Shown here one piece after another: positions 61,998 to 64,000 of a stretch of DNA of 64,000 nt. How positions within the stretch are numbered: position 1 is the stretch's first letter; every line of letters begins with the position of its first letter. The position numbers were made by a program, and so were the translations under genes. The notes under the pieces were generated by a model. The model worked only from the letters and a program-made list of their open reading frames with translations, did not search any database and had not been told where the DNA came from. Source of the stretch: Devosia sp. RR2S18 (GTDB taxonomy: Bacteria > Pseudomonadota > Alphaproteobacteria > Rhizobiales > Devosiaceae); contig NZ_CP126539.1 in the NCBI RefSeq assembly GCF_030177755.1, forward strand, positions 2,752,001 to 2,816,000, read 5' to 3'.

Positions 61998-62077
61998 ACG
62001 AGAGAGCCGGCTGAGGATGCGAGGGAACTGCCCGGTCCGCGACCGGTTGATCTCCCATACTTAACGGGAGATTGCTT

Positions 62078-62539
62078 GTGCTTGCTTCATTTCTGATGGG
62101 CCTCGTGGCCGGACAACGTGCGATGACACCGCTCGCCACCGTTTCTGTAGCCGCTGCCTATGATTTACTGCCCCAAGATAATGGCGCGCCGCGCCTCTTG
62201 AGTCATCCGATGGTCGTCACCGGGGCGGTGACCTTGGCCTTGGCCGAGATTGCCGGGGACAAGCAGAAATCGGCGCCGGACCGAATCGTACCGATTGGTT
62301 TGACCGCTCGGTTCATCACCTCGGCCATTGCGGGGGCGGCGCTCTCGCCCCGTCGCGACCGGTGGCTGGGTGCGGCGGTGGGTGGCACGACGGCCGTATT
62401 GGCCTCCTACCCCGGTTGGAAGGCCCGGCTGAAGGCGATGGAACAGCACGGCCAGACGACGACTGGCCTGGTCGAGGATGCCGCTGTGGTCGCGGGTGCC
62501 GCTGCAATTGTCGGCGGGCAGCGCATGATGCGGGGTTAG
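62078..62539 (+). CDS. DUF4126-type membrane protein
   Basis: About 153 aa; the GTG at 62078 is preferred, as GGGAG lies at good distance; TTG 62072 is too close. GLVAGQRAMTPLATVSVAAA at the N-terminus and ITSAIAGAALSPRRDRWLGA in the middle match DUF4126 proteins, which have four or so short helices. Function unknown. Confidence 0.8.
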   Translation: MLASFLMGLVAGQRAMTPLATVSVAAAYDLLPQDNGAPRLLSHPMVVTGAVTLALAEIAGDKQKSAPDRIVPIGLTARFITSAIAGAALSPRRDRWLGAAVGGTTAVLASYPGWKARLKAMEQHGQTTTGLVEDAAVVAGAAAIVGGQRMMRG

Positions 62540-62542
62540 TTT

Positions 62543-62576
62543 GAAAACGAGAAGGTGGGCCAAGCGGCCCACCTTC
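62543..62576 (-). terminator. Terminator between convergent DUF4126 and EF-hand genes
   Basis: GAAGGTGGGCC and GGCCCACCTTC form a perfect 11-bp stem around a four-base loop (62551-62576). On the minus strand TCGTTTTC follows, so it terminates the EF-hand gene; it may also work for the plus-strand gene. Confidence 0.85.
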
Positions 62577-62589
62577 GACTTGCGGATCT

Positions 62590-63150
62590 TTAGAAGTCGA
62601 ACCAGCCCTCTTCACCGAGATCACCTGGCTGCGCACCGAACTCGTCGGGGGTCAAGACCTGATCGTCATCGCGGTCAAAGGAGGTGTAGACGCCTTGGTT
62701 GAACTCATCCTCGGTCAGCTGGGCGTCGCCATCGGCGTCCCACTCGTTGTAGCGGGCGGTCGTATCCCAGCCAGCCCGGAATTCGGGCTCTTCGATGAAG
62801 CCGCTCTCGTCGGTGTCCCAGTCGCCGTAGTCATTGTCGAAAAGCCCGCCACGAGCATATTCATCTTCGGAGATGCCGCCGCTGGCGTCACGGTCATAGG
62901 CGCCGTAAAGGCCGGTGCCGATCTCATTGTTGTCCAGATAGCCGCTCGTGTCGGCATCCCAGTTGCGATACATGCCGGTGCCGGTGAAGCCAGTCGAGAA
63001 TTCGTTCTGATCGATCTGGTTGTCGGTATTGAGGTCCCAACCAGCGTCCTGCGCCAGTACCGGGGTTGCAACCAGCGCGGTGGAAAGCCCAAGGGCTAGA
63101 ATGAACTTGTTGCATTTCTGCTCTGTGTCCGAACGACTCAAGCCGCTCAC
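62590..63150 (-). CDS. Secreted EF-hand protein with six calcium-binding repeats
   Basis: Up to 186 aa; starts are GTG at 63150 or an internal TTG, none with a strong ribosome-binding site. A signal peptide (FILALGLSTALVATPVLAQ) leads into six EF-hand-like loops: DLNTDNQIDQNEF, DADTSGYLDNNEI, DRDASGGISEDEY, DTDESGFIEEPEF, DADGDAQLTEDEF and DRDDDQVLTPDEF. Each is separated by short aromatic/Gly linkers, so the mature protein is almost only EF-hands. It is probably periplasmic or secreted and binds Ca2+. Confidence 0.88.
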   Translation of the reverse strand: MSGLSRSDTEQKCNKFILALGLSTALVATPVLAQDAGWDLNTDNQIDQNEFSTGFTGTGMYRNWDADTSGYLDNNEIGTGLYGAYDRDASGGISEDEYARGGLFDNDYGDWDTDESGFIEEPEFRAGWDTTARYNEWDADGDAQLTEDEFNQGVYTSFDRDDDQVLTPDEFGAQPGDLGEEGWFDF

Positions 63151-63411
63151 CGAACCAATGAGTGGAGGAGCGGCTGCGTTCCTCCACCTGCTGCGCTCGG
63201 CTACTGATCTCTGCTGTGATGACCATCAACCCTAGGGTTACGAAGAGATCACGAGTTAGTGGTGAGGTGGAGGAGACGATGCAGCTTACTTGTTGTTAAC
63301 CCTGGATAACCTGAGTATTGCTTGGTTCAAAGGAGTCTTTCCTGCGAGCGCCTCAGCTCTCGTCGCGTGAGAACCCGCACCAACTCGCAACCTCTTACTG
63401 AAGTAGTTCGC

Positions 63412-64000
63412 ATGACCATCGCCTATCTTGTGACCCATTCGGGCGGATTTCATGCGGATGAGCTGCTCTCCAGCGTTGTCCTTACCCGGCTCCATCCGGA
63501 CGCCGCGATCGTGCGCAGCCGGGCACCTGAATGGATTACGCCGAGCACTGATCGCATCATCTATGATGTGGGCGGCGCCTATGATCCGCAGCACGCCATC
63601 TTCGATCATCATCAACGGGGCGCCCCACTGCGCGAGGATGGGCAGCCCTATAGCTCGTTCGGGCTGGTCTGGAGACATCACGGTCGGGACTATCTCGCAG
63701 CGAGCGGCATTCCCGCAGAGCATGTCGAAGAGGTCTATGCGGCCTTCGACGCCGATTTCGTGCTCCCGATAGATCTCACGGACAATGGCGCGCTAAGCCC
63801 CACGGGCCCCTTGGCGGACCTCACGCTACCGGTACTGCTCGAAACGTTGAAACCAGTGTTCGACGACAAGACGCCAGAAGCCGATGACCGGGCGTTCCAT
63901 GGGGCGCTGGCAATTGCCCGCAGTTTCGTGGAAGCCCGGGTGGCGCGCTACGCCGCCAAGCTGCGGGCAGAGAGCATTGTTAGCCAGGCCATCGAGGCTG
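63412..64000 (+). CDS. MYG1 family protein, partial
   Basis: Runs off the window end; 196 codons visible of a usual 300-350. Starts MTIAYLVTHSGGFHADELLS, with the THSGxFHADExxA-type metal-binding motif, then IIYDVGGAYDPQHAIFDHHQ, the DHH-like motif, and PYSSFGLVWRHHG. MYG1 proteins are DHH-like predicted hydrolases, and the eukaryotic member is a 3'-5' RNA exonuclease. Not coupled to its neighbours. Confidence 0.9.
   Translation, partial: MTIAYLVTHSGGFHADELLSSVVLTRLHPDAAIVRSRAPEWITPSTDRIIYDVGGAYDPQHAIFDHHQRGAPLREDGQPYSSFGLVWRHHGRDYLAASGIPAEHVEEVYAAFDADFVLPIDLTDNGALSPTGPLADLTLPVLLETLKPVFDDKTPEADDRAFHGALAIARSFVEARVARYAAKLRAESIVSQAIEA

Overview
The window looks like chromosomal DNA of a GC-rich alphaproteobacterium. 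Gene content (SapC and DUF6447 next to a DUF4214 surface protein, PrtD-type secretion, CUT1 sugar and fused-ATPase peptide ABC operons, many Rhizobiales-type insertion sequences) fits Hyphomicrobiales, perhaps a Devosia-like bacterium. The family is inference; no rRNA or tRNA gene was seen.

Layout. 0.1-3.1 kb: a dead tyrosine integrase split by an IS256-family element, beside a small XRE regulator. 3.3-16.3 kb: a surface-protein locus. On the minus strand are a 742-aa DUF4214 repeat protein and four small downstream genes including SapC and DUF6447. On the plus strand are an XRE regulator, a 559-aa membrane protein of unknown function, a GtrC/GtrB/GtrA-like glycosylation trio, and the ABC and HlyD components of a type I secretion system. 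16.4-19 kb: two polysaccharide polymerase/ligase-type membrane proteins. 19.2-24.6 kb: stacked mobile elements: an IS5 element carrying a nested IS256 element, the orphan 3' end of a Pro/Gly/Asp-rich gene, an IS110 element with a recognisable bridge-RNA region, and an IS3 element. 24.6-29.1 kb: a TadG-like VWA protein and an M16 peptidase pair. 29.1-37.8 kb: a decayed region with IS3 and IS630 remnants and a broken duplicate of an LptE-like lipoprotein, in which an orphan hook protein, the intact lipoprotein and a type I-secreted GH16 enzyme survive.

37.9-64 kb is ordinary, well-kept chromosome. It holds cspA with its terminator, a spermidine-synthase-like protein and a DUF4037 protein. Two tail-to-tail LacI regulators precede a GH2 glycosidase-sugar ABC operon. 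An oligopeptide ABC operon follows with a class V PLP enzyme and an FCD-type GntR regulator. Then come SulP, universal stress protein, DksA-like, MFS, DUF4126, EF-hand and MYG1 genes.

How parts fit together. The type I exporter probably secretes the DUF4214 protein and perhaps the distant GH16 protein, since both end in the same Asp-Phe-x-Phe-aliphatic signature. The Gtr trio may decorate a surface polymer or the secreted protein. The best candidate for something new at the RNA level is the IS110 leader: its predicted target loop still matches both flanks of the insertion.
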